Below are positions 8,990-17,321 of a stretch of DNA of 64,000 nucleotides, in pieces. A program made the position numbers and the translations under genes. The notes under the pieces were generated by a model, which saw nothing but the letters and a program-made list of their open reading frames with translations, made no database searches and had not been told where the DNA came from. Source of the DNA: Roseihalotalea indica (GTDB lineage: Bacteria; Bacteroidota; Bacteroidia; Cytophagales; Cyclobacteriaceae); NCBI RefSeq assembly GCF_022458895.1, contig NZ_JAINFL010000001.1, positions 806,001-870,000 on the forward strand, written 5' to 3'. The stretch's first letter is position 1. Each line of letters opens with the position of its first letter.

Positions 8990-9559
8990 ATGCCCAAATC
9001 ACTAAACGAACTTACGATTGAAGAATTGGGGCAACTCTTTCCGGTAGTGCTCTCAGAGCCTAATCAATACTGGGGAGTGATGTTTAAGAAAGAGAGAGAA
9101 AGGATTATAGATATCCTGAGAATTGATGAGGCCAGGATACATCATATTGGCAGCACTGCGGTACCAAACTTAGTTGCTAAACCAACCATTGATATCCTGG
9201 TAGAACTCCCTAAAGCCACTAATATATCGCTCCTGAACCAGCAGTTTACTAGGTTAGGCTATGATGTAATACCCCGGCCAACCAAACCTGCTCCGCACCT
9301 GATGTTCGCCAAAGGCTACACTCCCACTGGCCTTCAGGGACAAACCTTTCACGTGCACCCCCGCTACTTTGGCGATTGGGATGAACCTTATTTTTGCCAT
9401 TACCTTAAAAACCATCCGGAGGTAGCCAGAGAATATGCCGTGTTGAAGCAAAAGCTGGCTATTCAGTTCAGAAATAATCGGGAAGACTACACCCAGGGAA
9501 AAACCGAGTTTGTACAAAAAATTTCAGCATTAGCGAGAAAGGAGGGAAATAAGCTATAA
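8990..9559 (+). CDS. GrpB/UPF0157 family nucleotidyltransferase-fold protein
   Basis: 189 residues with the GrpB-family signature HIGSTAVPNLVAKPTIDILVEL, a nucleotidyltransferase-like GS-x-DxD-type core, followed by GYTPTGLQGQTFHVHPRYFGDWDEPYFCHYLKNHPE, typical of the family. A number of relatives are annotated as glutamate-rich protein GrpB or as coenzyme A biosynthesis bifunctional partners; a biochemical role for stand-alone members is not established. It starts 12 bp after the aldehyde dehydrogenase stop. Confidence 0.88.
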   Translation: MPKSLNELTIEELGQLFPVVLSEPNQYWGVMFKKERERIIDILRIDEARIHHIGSTAVPNLVAKPTIDILVELPKATNISLLNQQFTRLGYDVIPRPTKPAPHLMFAKGYTPTGLQGQTFHVHPRYFGDWDEPYFCHYLKNHPEVAREYAVLKQKLAIQFRNNREDYTQGKTEFVQKISALARKEGNKL

Positions 9560-9600
9560 AAGCTTTATCTTCATTATAATAACCCTTCACCTCCTCAGCT

Positions 9601-12024
9601 ATGCTACGCAACTATTTCAAAGTGGCGCTGCGCCATCTTGCCCAGAAGAAAGTTTTCTCTTTCATCAGCATATTAGGATTAGCGATTGGCATTGCTGCCA
9701 GCCTGCTCATTCTTCATTACGTACGCTATGAGTTAAGTTACGACCGCTTTCATGCCGATACTGATCGGATCTATCGGGTACAGTACAACACTTACCAAAA
9801 CGGTAGCCTTACCTTTAAGTGCGCCGCCGCCGTACCAGCAGTAGGCCCGGCTATGAAAGATAATTTTCCGGAAATTCTTGAGTTTGCCCGTTTCTTCCCG
9901 ATCAGCGGCATCATGACCTATGTGAATGAGGCTGGAGATCCGGTCAGCTTTCGGGAACAGAAACTACAGATTGCCACACCCTCAGCATTAACGATGTTCT
10001 CATTTCCGTTGCTGGCCGGGAACCCGGAAACGGCACTGGAAGGAGACAACAAAGTTGTGATTTCTCAATCGGCTGCTAAACGCTACTTTGGAGAAGAAGA
10101 CCCGATGGGTAAAACGCTTCGCTGGCAGGATGGAGACGAGTTGGTAGTAACCGGAGTGATGGAAGACGTACCCGATAACTCTCACATCCAATTTGATTTT
10201 CTGATCTCGTACCAAACCCTTAACGAAAACACCAATAACCAATCGGAGACCATTTGGGGCTGGTACGATTTCAATACCTACGTATTGCTGGATGAGCAGG
10301 CAGACCCGGATGTGTTTCAGGCAAAATGGGATGAGTGGCTGACCAATGAGCAACAGGAAGAGTGGGAGAAGTACAACTATCGGGCAGAGTTCCTGCTACA
10401 GCCGCTGACGGATATCCACCTGTACTCCAACTTATTACAAGAATCAGAACCCGAAGATCAGGGTAATGGTGATGCTGTGTACTTTCTGCTCATCATTGCG
10501 CTGTTCATCCTGCTTATTGCCTGGATCAATTACGTTAATTTATCCACCGCCAAAGCAACGGAACGAGCTAATGAAGTGGGTGTTCGCAAAGCCATTGGTG
10601 CCCAACGGAAGCAGCTTATCCGGCAGTTTTTGCTGGAAGCGGTATTGATTAATCTGCTGGCTATTCTCATTGCAGTACTGCTGGTCATGGTATGTACTTC
10701 CTATCTGGAATCACTCACCGGCCGCCCCATTGCCACTGCTCCCTGGGAATCTATTTGGTTCTGGGGAAGCTTACTGGTGCTGCTGGTAGTCAGTATTCTT
10801 TTATCCGGATTGTACCCGGCTTTTTTGCTTTCCTCTTTCCGGCCGATTACTGTACTACGCGGGAAAATGCATACTTCTCATCGGGGCATTGCCCTTCGCA
10901 AAGGGCTGGTCATCTTCCAGTTTGGAGCCTCAGTAGCCCTGATTGCTGGCACACTGATTGTTTTCCGTCAGATTAGTTTTATGCTGGATCAGGATCTGGG
11001 AGTGAATATTGACCAAACGATGGTGTTGCGCGGTCCGGGCATTACCGATTCACTATACTCCGATAATCTGAATACTTTCAAAGAAGAACTGCTACGAAAT
11101 TCGGAAATTGAGGCGGTGACGGCTGGTAGCAATGTGCCTGGTGAAGAGATCTTCTGGACTCGTGGCATTCGCCGCTTGTCGGGTGGGCCGGAGAATTCCA
11201 TTACTATCTATAACGCTGGCATCGATTATGATTACATACCAACCTTTGAGTTGTCGTTAGCCGCCGGCCGAAATTTCTCCCGAGAGTACGGTACTGATGC
11301 ACAAGGAGTGCTGATCAACGAAGCGGCTGCCCGGGTGCTGGAGTTTAATGATCCTGAAGAAGCAGTTAATGAACGGGTAAATTTAGGTGGAGATACACTC
11401 ACGGTGTTAGGAGTCCTCAGCGATTACCATCAGATGTCATTGAAAAACGAACCGGCTCCAATGGTCTTTCGATTGAATCCAACTTCTTCTTCTTTCTACG
11501 CACTTAAAATCCATACCAGCCGGGTTCCTGAAACAATGGGGGTTATACAGGCCGCCTGGCAGCAGGCATTTCCAGACAACCCAATGGAATATTTTTTTCT
11601 GGATGACTTTTTTAACCGGCAGTACCAGCAGGACCAGCGTTTTGGCCGCCTCTTTAGCATCTTTTCGGTATTAGCCATTTTTATCGCCTGTTTGGGATTA
11701 TTCGGGCTGGCTTCTTTTACCACGGTGCAACGGACCAAAGAAATCGGAGTGCGGAAAGTCTTGGGCGCTTCGGTGCGCAGTATTGTTTCGCTCCTCTCGG
11801 TTGATTTTCTAAAGCCCGTTTTGCTGGCCGGTTTTCTGGCCATCCCGATAGCATATTTCTTCATGCGGTACTGGCTACAAGCCTATCCTTTTCGGATAGA
11901 AATGTCATGGTGGCTATTTCTGATTCCGTTAGTATTAGTATTGGGCGTGGCCCTGATTACGGTAAGTTACCAGACACTACGGGCCGCTACCCGAAACCCG
12001 GTAAAATCATTGCGGTATGAGTAG
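9601..12024 (+). CDS. FtsX/MacB-type ABC transporter permease
   Basis: 807-residue permease of the large Bacteroidota FtsX-like family. It begins MLRNYFKVALRHLAQKKVFSFISILGLAIGIAASLL, i.e. a short basic leader and TM1, followed by a MacB-type periplasmic domain (residues about 45-280), three TM helices (about 285-430, containing the ATEANEVGVRKAIGA-like RANEVGVRKAIGAQRKQLIRQFLLEA), then a second periplasmic domain and a second FtsX core (GLASFTTVQRTKEIGVRKVLGAS). Both copies have the VRKxxGA coupling motif, so the two halves arose by duplication. No ATPase gene is adjacent; the partner must be encoded elsewhere. Substrate is unknown. Confidence 0.92.
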   Translation: MLRNYFKVALRHLAQKKVFSFISILGLAIGIAASLLILHYVRYELSYDRFHADTDRIYRVQYNTYQNGSLTFKCAAAVPAVGPAMKDNFPEILEFARFFPISGIMTYVNEAGDPVSFREQKLQIATPSALTMFSFPLLAGNPETALEGDNKVVISQSAAKRYFGEEDPMGKTLRWQDGDELVVTGVMEDVPDNSHIQFDFLISYQTLNENTNNQSETIWGWYDFNTYVLLDEQADPDVFQAKWDEWLTNEQQEEWEKYNYRAEFLLQPLTDIHLYSNLLQESEPEDQGNGDAVYFLLIIALFILLIAWINYVNLSTAKATERANEVGVRKAIGAQRKQLIRQFLLEAVLINLLAILIAVLLVMVCTSYLESLTGRPIATAPWESIWFWGSLLVLLVVSILLSGLYPAFLLSSFRPITVLRGKMHTSHRGIALRKGLVIFQFGASVALIAGTLIVFRQISFMLDQDLGVNIDQTMVLRGPGITDSLYSDNLNTFKEELLRNSEIEAVTAGSNVPGEEIFWTRGIRRLSGGPENSITIYNAGIDYDYIPTFELSLAAGRNFSREYGTDAQGVLINEAAARVLEFNDPEEAVNERVNLGGDTLTVLGVLSDYHQMSLKNEPAPMVFRLNPTSSSFYALKIHTSRVPETMGVIQAAWQQAFPDNPMEYFFLDDFFNRQYQQDQRFGRLFSIFSVLAIFIACLGLFGLASFTTVQRTKEIGVRKVLGASVRSIVSLLSVDFLKPVLLAGFLAIPIAYFFMRYWLQAYPFRIEMSWWLFLIPLVLVLGVALITVSYQTLRAATRNPVKSLRYE

Positions 12025-12065
12025 TTAAAGAATGTTGATCTACAAAGTCAACCTACCACCGTCTA

Positions 12066-12689
12066 TCATTTGCTTTGTTGATTTTTAATCCGGTAAGCAC
12101 AACGGCGAGCGCCTTTTACAATATGCTCAGTTCGCTCTACAGAGACATTCTTGCCCAACACCTGTCGAAATGTATTTAGCTCCGACCGGCAAAAACCCTG
12201 ACAGTGAGTGGCTGCTTCACAGATGGGACAGTGGTTTTCTATCAGCAAAAATGTATCCTCTTCCTGGCGCACTTCGGCCAGGTACCCTTCCCGGCTGCGG
12301 ATTTCCGATAGCTTATGAACCCGATCCTCCAGCGTTTCCTGACCGGCCATTTCCTGGTGGTAGCGCTGTTGTACTTCCGCCTCCCGGGCTTCAATCACCC
12401 GATCCAGGGCGGTTGGTCCCAGCGTATCCCGGATGTGCGTGATCATCTGAAGGGTTAAATCAGCATGGGTATCCGGAAAGCGGGCGTGACCGGCTGACGT
12501 AAGCTGATAGAACTGTTTAGGTCGGCCAACACCCTGCACTTCTTTATGAGTGCGGACCAATCCTTCCTGCCCTAGTTGAGTAAGCTGTAAGCGGGCTCCT
12601 TCACTGGTGATAGTCAGTTCTTTTGCTACCGCAGCGGCCGTCATGGGACCCTGGGTCTTTAATAACATAAGGATTTGATCAGTGCGCAT
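12066..12689 (-). CDS. SufR-like winged-helix iron-sulfur transcriptional regulator
   Basis: 207 residues: an N-terminal winged-helix domain (residues 1-70; MTAAAVAKELTITSEGARLQL, wing PKQFYQLTSAG) and a C-terminal cluster domain. Five cysteines (154, 157, 163, 167, 197) lie in NHCPICEAATHCQGFCRSEL and GARRCAYRI, matching the cysteine-rich end of SufR, the repressor of iron-sulfur assembly genes in cyanobacteria and actinobacteria. Such proteins bind a 4Fe-4S cluster and lose DNA binding under oxidative stress. The gene is divergent from a superoxide dismutase gene, with a candidate operator between them. SufR function is inference from the motif; no suf genes are in the window. Confidence 0.85.
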   Translation of the reverse strand: MRTDQILMLLKTQGPMTAAAVAKELTITSEGARLQLTQLGQEGLVRTHKEVQGVGRPKQFYQLTSAGHARFPDTHADLTLQMITHIRDTLGPTALDRVIEAREAEVQQRYHQEMAGQETLEDRVHKLSEIRSREGYLAEVRQEEDTFLLIENHCPICEAATHCQGFCRSELNTFRQVLGKNVSVERTEHIVKGARRCAYRIKNQQSK

Positions 12690-12706
12690 AGTAAAAAAAG
12701 TAATAT

Positions 12707-12724
12707 AACAAGCAACTACTTGTT
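12707..12724. promoter_or_regulatory. Candidate operator dyad between SufR-like gene and sod
   Basis: Perfect inverted repeat AACAAG-N6-CTTGTT in the 102-bp divergent intergenic region, 17 bp upstream of the SufR-like start and about 67 bp upstream of the sod start. Its architecture (short arms, 6-bp spacer) resembles the CAAC-N6-GTTG site known for cyanobacterial SufR. A second short dyad, GGTTC-AAC-GAACC, lies at 12751-12763. Binding by the SufR-like protein is inferred. Confidence 0.45.
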
Positions 12725-12791
12725 TAATTAATCGTAAGAAGATACTAAAGGGTTCAACGAACCATTATTTTTCACCTTAAAATATACAATT

Positions 12792-13397
12792 ATGTCTTTT
12801 GAATTGCCAAGCCTACCTTACGCTTACGATGCGCTGGAACCTAATATTGATGCGCAAACGATGGAGATTCACCACACCAAGCACCACAATGCTTACGTTA
12901 CCAAATTAAATGGCGCTATCGAAGGAACCGATGCTGCTGACGCATCTCTGGAGGATATCATCAAAAATGTATCAAACTATTCTGCCGGAGTGCGCAACAA
13001 TGGCGGAGGACACTATAACCACTCATTTTTCTGGCCATTACTTTCGGCCAATGGTGGAAGCCCTACCGGAAAACTAGCCGAAGCCATTAACAGCACCTTT
13101 GGCTCGTTAGATAAGCTGAAAGAAGAATTTAACAATGCGGCCGCTACCCGCTTTGGTTCAGGCTGGGCCTGGCTGATCGTAGATGAAAGCGGAGCCTTGA
13201 AAGTAACTTCTACTCCTAATCAAGATAACCCGTTGATGGACGTAGCCGAAGTAAAAGGTACTCCAGTGCTGGGTCTGGATGTATGGGAGCACGCTTACTA
13301 CCTGAAGTACCAAAATAAGCGCCCTGACTATATTGCGGCATTCTGGAATGTGGTAAACTGGGAACAAGCTGAGAAAAACTATCAGGCAGCCCTATAA
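12792..13397 (+). CDS. sodA: Superoxide dismutase, Mn-type
   Basis: 201-residue Fe/Mn superoxide dismutase, converting superoxide to hydrogen peroxide and oxygen in the cytoplasm; no signal peptide is present. Metal ligands are visible at His27 (EIHHTKHH), the His in YNHSFFW, and Asp/His in DVWEHAYY. The [11 protein letters not shown] context and a NQDNPLM motif are those of manganese enzymes (glutamine contributed from the NQD segment) rather than iron enzymes, though cambialistic use cannot be ruled out. Length is normal. It is transcribed away from the SufR-like regulator, which probably controls it. Confidence 0.96.
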   Translation: MSFELPSLPYAYDALEPNIDAQTMEIHHTKHHNAYVTKLNGAIEGTDAADASLEDIIKNVSNYSAGVRNNGGGHYNHSFFWPLLSANGGSPTGKLAEAINSTFGSLDKLKEEFNNAAATRFGSGWAWLIVDESGALKVTSTPNQDNPLMDVAEVKGTPVLGLDVWEHAYYLKYQNKRPDYIAAFWNVVNWEQAEKNYQAAL

Positions 13398-13416
13398 TTT
13401 AGTTAGTCAGTTTTGG

Positions 13417-13454
13417 TATCCGGTGTGGTGCGGCTCATCCGTACTGCCCGGATA
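13417..13454 (+). terminator. Probable terminator after sod
   Basis: Arms TATCCGG (13417-13423) and CCGGATA (13448-13454) enclose a GC-rich loop that can fold further (CGGCTCATCCG), and the right arm is followed by TTTCTATTTCT. It begins 20 bp after the sod stop. Confidence 0.55.
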
Positions 13455-13537
13455 TTTCTATTTCTAATGGATTTTACTGCTTACTTTTATATTACCAGAC
13501 GGTTAATATAGAGTGACAGAATCTTAATACAACGTTT

Positions 13538-14071
13538 ATGAAGGTCTTGCTATTTAATGGCTCACCAGAAAAGCAGCCATACTCTGTTGGAAACAGGCTT
13601 ACCGAGTTTTTCAACTCAGAATTAAGAGATAAGGGCGCTGAAGTCTCCGTTTACTCTATGGCCGAAAGCGATGTTCCTTTACTGGACCTGTCTATTGATC
13701 ATATCCCGGAAAGCGTAGAGAAAATGTGTAAGCAATTCAGCGAAGCTGATGCCCATATCTGGCTGACTCCCCTCTACCACGGTGGCATGACTGGCGTGAT
13801 GAAAAACTGCCTCGACTGGCTGGAACTGACCAGCACCTGGGATACGCCTTACCTGACCAATAAAAAAATTGGGTTGGTAAGCTGGGCCGATGGTATGCAG
13901 GCCATGCAAGGTATCAATAATATGGATGCGGTAGCCAAAGCCCTCCGGGCCTGGACGCTACCCTACGCCATCCCCATTTGCCGCAGTTACCTCTGCCCCG
14001 ACGACGGCGATCATTTCTCTCCCGACTACATTGTCAAATTTAAGCGGATGATTGATTTGTTGATCAAATAA
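13538..14071 (+). CDS. NADPH-dependent FMN reductase-like flavodoxin-fold protein
   Basis: 177 residues of the NADPH-dependent FMN reductase family (flavodoxin-like fold). It opens with MKVLLFNGSPEKQPYSVGNRLTEFF, where the N-G-S-P loop binds FMN phosphate, then has LTPLYHGGMTGVMKNCLDWL, the typical second flavin-binding stretch (PxYxGxxxxxxKNxxDW). Such proteins reduce quinones, azo compounds, chromate or flavins using NADPH. The exact substrate is not determinable. It lies between the SOD gene and the tetR cluster, matching a redox-stress neighbourhood, but it has its own upstream gap of about 140 bp. Confidence 0.88.
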   Translation: MKVLLFNGSPEKQPYSVGNRLTEFFNSELRDKGAEVSVYSMAESDVPLLDLSIDHIPESVEKMCKQFSEADAHIWLTPLYHGGMTGVMKNCLDWLELTSTWDTPYLTNKKIGLVSWADGMQAMQGINNMDAVAKALRAWTLPYAIPICRSYLCPDDGDHFSPDYIVKFKRMIDLLIK

Positions 14072-14193
14072 TTCAAATAGTAACTTCTTCTAATGTCCCT
14101 TTATGCCATTATCCATGGGGGATTATTATTTGTGTCTTCCTACCCGCAACCATAATTTCTCTATAATCCATAACCTACCATCGGTATTTACGT

Positions 14194-14207
14194 TAACACT
14201 GTTATAA
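14194..14207. promoter_or_regulatory. TetR-type operator candidate, site 1
   Basis: TAACACTGTTATAA contains the perfect dyad TAACA-C-TGTTA and starts 32 bp before the tetR ATG. The identical 14-mer recurs upstream of the nitroreductase gene. The position fits autorepression. Confidence 0.6.
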
Positions 14208-14225
14208 AAAGTAACAATAGTCAAA

Positions 14226-14828
14226 ATGGGTATAGCCGAACGCAAACTCAGACAGAAAGAAGAGATGCAGTCCAGCATTCTGGAAGCTGCCTGGAAACTG
14301 GTGCAGCAGGATGGCTGGCAGTCGCTTTCTATCCGCAAAATTGCCGATGCGATTGAGTATAGCGTGCCAGTGATTTACTACCATTTTGAAAACAAAGAAG
14401 CCATTCTGCTGGAGTTTACCCGGGAAGGCTTTCAGCTACTGACCCAAAAAGTAAGTGAAGCCCGGGATGAAACCGATCAGGTAGATCAGCAACTTATGCG
14501 AATGGGGAAAGCCTATCGTGATTTTGCTTTTGGTAATGTTGAATACTATCAACTTATGTTTGGGCTGGGTATTCCTACCTGTGACATGGTGAATAGTATA
14601 GAAGAAGTGAAGGCTTTCTCTAACACCTTAATAGAAGTTGTTCAGAAAGCAATTGCACAAAGCAATGACCCTGAGGCTGATTACTGGCTAAAGTTTCATA
14701 CCTATTGGTCTATTCTGCACGGGTTAGTTTCTATTCAAATGATTGGTGATCAGGGAAAGTATGATCCCAGGAACGAGCTGGTATTGCAGGATGCCATTAC
14801 TGGGTTTATTGGTACCCTAAAGTTGTAA
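14226..14828 (+). CDS. TetR/AcrR-family transcriptional regulator
   Basis: 200 residues. The N-terminal HTH (residues about 13-60) shows ILEAAWKLVQQDGWQSLSIRKIADAIEYSVPVIYYHFENKEAIL, the classic TetR DNA-binding domain with the recognition helix ending in YYHFENKE. The C-terminal 130 residues are helical and form the ligand-binding/dimer domain (MGKAYRDFAFGNVEYYQLMFG). Ligand is unknown. An identical operator-like 14-mer precedes both this gene and the next one, so it most likely represses itself and the nitroreductase-pirin-DsbA operon downstream. Confidence 0.93.
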   Translation: MGIAERKLRQKEEMQSSILEAAWKLVQQDGWQSLSIRKIADAIEYSVPVIYYHFENKEAILLEFTREGFQLLTQKVSEARDETDQVDQQLMRMGKAYRDFAFGNVEYYQLMFGLGIPTCDMVNSIEEVKAFSNTLIEVVQKAIAQSNDPEADYWLKFHTYWSILHGLVSIQMIGDQGKYDPRNELVLQDAITGFIGTLKL

Positions 14829-14843
14829 TAAACTTTTATAAGC

Positions 14844-14857
14844 TAACACTGTTATAA
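14844..14857. promoter_or_regulatory. TetR-type operator candidate, site 2
   Basis: Second exact copy of TAACACTGTTATAA, 39 bp upstream of the nitroreductase ATG and 15 bp after the tetR stop. Being placed ahead of the next gene argues for a separate promoter there, controlled by the same regulator. Confidence 0.6.
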
Positions 14858-14896
14858 TTTATATCATTGTTTCGTAATTCTAATTTTGATTGAACC

Positions 14897-15526
14897 ATGG
14901 AATTGATTGATGCATTAAACTGGCGGTATGCGGCCAAAAAAATGAATGGAAAAGCCGTACCGCAGGAAAAAATAGATAATATTCTGGAAGCTGTCCGATT
15001 ATCAGCTTCTGCTTATGGGCTACAGCCCTACCAGGTAATTGTAGTAAGCGACCACATCACCAAGGGTAAAATCCACGAAGAAGCCTGCCCTCAACCGCAG
15101 GTAGTGGATGGCTCACATTTGCTGGTATTTGCCTACTGGGATCAGATTGACGACGCGAAAGTAGATGATTACATCAAACTGATTTCTGAAACCCGCGGAG
15201 TGGCCCCGGAATCATTAACGGGTTTTGCCGACTCTATGAAGGGAGGATTTCATAGTAAAACCGCAGAAGAACAGCAACTCTGGGCTTCCCGACAGGCGTA
15301 TATTGGCCTGGGCCACGGCTTGGTTGCCGCCGCTATGGAAGAAGTGGATGCCACTCCGATGGAGGGATTCAATGCGGAGAAAATGGATGAAGTATTAGGG
15401 CTGAAAGAAAAAGGCTTGAAAAGTGTAGCCCTGTTGGCTTTGGGTTATCGGGATGAAGAGCAGGATTTCCTGGCAAAAGCTCCCAAAGTACGAAGAGAGA
15501 AAGAAGACTTTTTCATTGAAGTATAA
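14897..15526 (+). CDS. NAD(P)H-dependent nitroreductase-family oxidoreductase (NfsB-like)
   Basis: 209-residue FMN enzyme of the nitroreductase fold. Its start MELIDALNWRYAAKKMNGKAVP is the NfsB-like opening with the R-Y-A-x-K flavin-binding segment; LSASAYGLQPYQVIVV and ARQAYIGLGHGLVAAA-like ASRQAYIGLGHGLVAAA are the other family blocks, and the end (LGYRDEEQDFLAKAPKVRREKEDFF) carries the usual GYR signature. These enzymes reduce quinones, nitroaromatics and other electrophiles. It is the first gene of an operon with pirin (6-bp gap) and probably the DsbA-like gene, behind a TetR-type operator. Confidence 0.93.
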   Translation: MELIDALNWRYAAKKMNGKAVPQEKIDNILEAVRLSASAYGLQPYQVIVVSDHITKGKIHEEACPQPQVVDGSHLLVFAYWDQIDDAKVDDYIKLISETRGVAPESLTGFADSMKGGFHSKTAEEQQLWASRQAYIGLGHGLVAAAMEEVDATPMEGFNAEKMDEVLGLKEKGLKSVALLALGYRDEEQDFLAKAPKVRREKEDFFIEV

Positions 15527-15532
15527 ATAACT

Positions 15533-16387
15533 ATGAGAACGATCAAGAAAATACATCAGGCCCAGTACGCTCCGATCGCCGATCTGAAAACGTATCGAGC
15601 CTTGCCGACACGCTCAGTTAATCATATTGACCCATTTCTTTTCCTGAATCACCACGGTCCGCAGGTATATGGCTCGCCGAATAACGGATTGCCCTTTGGG
15701 CCACACCCGCACCGGGGTATGGAAACGGTAACCTTTATTCTGGATGGAGACATTGCCCACAAGGACAGCGGAAGCGGGAAAGAGAGCGTGATCAATGCCG
15801 GAGGCGTGCAGTGGATGACGGCAGGACGTGGCTTAATCCATGCCGAAGTATCTTCTCAGAAGTTTCTGGAAGAAGGCGGCAATCTGGAAGTGCTTCAGCT
15901 TTGGCTTAATCTGCCCGCTTCTCGCAAAATGACTGAGCCGTTCTATAAAGGCTTGCAAAAAGAAAATATCCCTAAAGCGAGCCTGGCTGATGGAAAAGTA
16001 ACTGTAGAACTGGTCAGTGGTAGTTGGGATGGTAAGGAAGCTGCTTTTGAGTCAGCCAGTGATATTTCCCTAAACATCATCCGCTTTCAACCGGGTGGTG
16101 AACTGACGTTGAATGTGCCGGAAGACCACAACATTTTCTTCTACGTAATCCGAGGAAAATTGAGCGTAGGTGAGCAGGAAGTAGAAGAACTGCACCTGGC
16201 TGAGTTCAATCATGATGGAAATGAAATGAATGTGAAAGCGGAAAAAGAAAGTATTCTGCTGTTCGGCCATGCCCAGCCGTTTAACGAGCCTATCGTTGCC
16301 CAGGGGCCATTCGTCATGAATACCCAGGAAGAAATACAACAGGCTTACGAAGACTACCAGCAAGGTAAATTCGGAACCTGGAATTAA
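15533..16387 (+). CDS. Pirin-family bicupin protein
   Basis: 284 residues. The N-terminal cupin has the metal-binding pattern GPHPHRGMETVTFILDG with a later histidine in GRGLIHAE, the pirin iron site; the C-terminal cupin (residues about 180-270) is more degenerate. Bacterial pirins include quercetin 2,3-dioxygenases and proteins that modulate metabolism under redox stress; the specific activity is not evident. The gene starts 6 bp after the nitroreductase stop, so they are co-transcribed, which points to handling of quinone- or flavonoid-like electrophiles. Confidence 0.93.
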   Translation: MRTIKKIHQAQYAPIADLKTYRALPTRSVNHIDPFLFLNHHGPQVYGSPNNGLPFGPHPHRGMETVTFILDGDIAHKDSGSGKESVINAGGVQWMTAGRGLIHAEVSSQKFLEEGGNLEVLQLWLNLPASRKMTEPFYKGLQKENIPKASLADGKVTVELVSGSWDGKEAAFESASDISLNIIRFQPGGELTLNVPEDHNIFFYVIRGKLSVGEQEVEELHLAEFNHDGNEMNVKAEKESILLFGHAQPFNEPIVAQGPFVMNTQEEIQQAYEDYQQGKFGTWN

Positions 16388-16389
16388 TA

Positions 16390-16475
16390 ACGGTACACGG
16401 TACACGGTGAAGGGTAGAACGGTACGAAGCTACAAACCTTTCACCGTTTACCATGAACCCTTAACCCTAATAATT
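16390..16475. repeat. Short GGTACACGG repeats and hairpin between pirin and dsbA-like genes
   Basis: The 88-bp gap contains ACGGTAC-type words three times, in the tandem ACGGTACACGGTACACGG and once more further on, and a near-perfect pair ACGGTGAAGG / CCTTTCACCGT. It may act as a partial terminator or RNA processing site within the operon, or be a decayed intergenic repeat. No protein-coding signal is seen. Confidence 0.4.
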
Positions 16476-17180
16476 ATGCGAGTAGAAATCTGGTCTGACA
16501 TTATGTGTCCGTTTTGCTATATAGGCAAGCGGAAGTTTGAAGCCGCCTTGAGTGAATTTGAACATTCCGAAGATATTCAGGTAGTCTGGAAAAGCTTTCA
16601 GCTAAATCCGGCTATGAAAACGGAGCCGGACAAGAATATTCACCAATATCTGGCTGAGCATAAAGGAGTGAGCCTTCAGGAAGCGTCTCAAATGAATGAG
16701 CACGTTACTGCTATGGCGCGAGAAGTAGGCTTAGAATATAATTTTGACAAAGCGGTAGTTGCTAACTCCTTCGATGCCCATCGGCTGATCCAATTAGCCA
16801 AAAAGCATGGGAAAGGCGACGAGGCTGAAGAGCGCTTGTTCCGGGCTTACTTCACTGAAGGGGCGAATATTGCTGACCGCATTACACTGACGAAAGTAGG
16901 TGAAGAGATCGGTTTGGCTGCCATTGACATAGAAAATATGTTTAAAGAAGGCACCTTTGCCCGAGAGGTAAAAGACGATATCCGAGAAGCCCAGCAGATC
17001 GGAGTGCGGGGCGTGCCTTTCTTCGTGCTCGACCGCAAATATGGGGTTTCCGGGGCTCAGCCCTCCGAAGTATTCCTAAGTGCCCTTACACAGGCCTACG
17101 AAGAAGCTAAGCCACCACAAATTACCCCCGTCAATACAGCCAGTGGCGATGCGTGTGATGTGGATGGAAACTGCGAATAA
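16476..17180 (+). CDS. DsbA-family / FrnE-like thiol oxidoreductase
   Basis: 234 residues. The ATG at 16476 gives MRVEIWSDIMCPFCYIGKRKF, the canonical FrnE/DsbA opening; the open frame back to 16407 encodes nothing family-like. The active site is CPFC; the cis-proline is in VRGVPFFVLDRKYGVSGAQP, a strong 2-hydroxychromene isomerase/FrnE-type signature. It has no signal peptide, so it works in the cytoplasm. FrnE in Deinococcus is a disulfide isomerase involved in oxidative-stress tolerance. The two final cysteines (GDACDVDGNCE) form an additional pair, also seen in FrnE-type proteins. Confidence 0.93.
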   Translation: MRVEIWSDIMCPFCYIGKRKFEAALSEFEHSEDIQVVWKSFQLNPAMKTEPDKNIHQYLAEHKGVSLQEASQMNEHVTAMAREVGLEYNFDKAVVANSFDAHRLIQLAKKHGKGDEAEERLFRAYFTEGANIADRITLTKVGEEIGLAAIDIENMFKEGTFAREVKDDIREAQQIGVRGVPFFVLDRKYGVSGAQPSEVFLSALTQAYEEAKPPQITPVNTASGDACDVDGNCE

Positions 17181-17321
17181 TGCATAGCAAAAGTGGATAC
17201 TGAAAATTAAACGCTTGGTAATTGAAGGCTTTCTTTCCACTAGCACAATCGTTCAAATACAACACCCCCTGGCGCGCGTTTAGCTCTAGCGTAACGCGTG
17301 CCTTACCCATTTCCAATCCAG

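Noticed and set aside
12034..12052. Terminator after the ABC permease gene (GTTGA...TCAAC)
   Set aside because: Only a 5-bp stem with a 9-base loop and no U-run.
16390..16475. Functional operator repeats between pirin and dsbA-like genes
   Set aside because: Words such as GGTACACGG repeat but have no symmetry consistent with the TetR-type site, and no matching regulator is evident.
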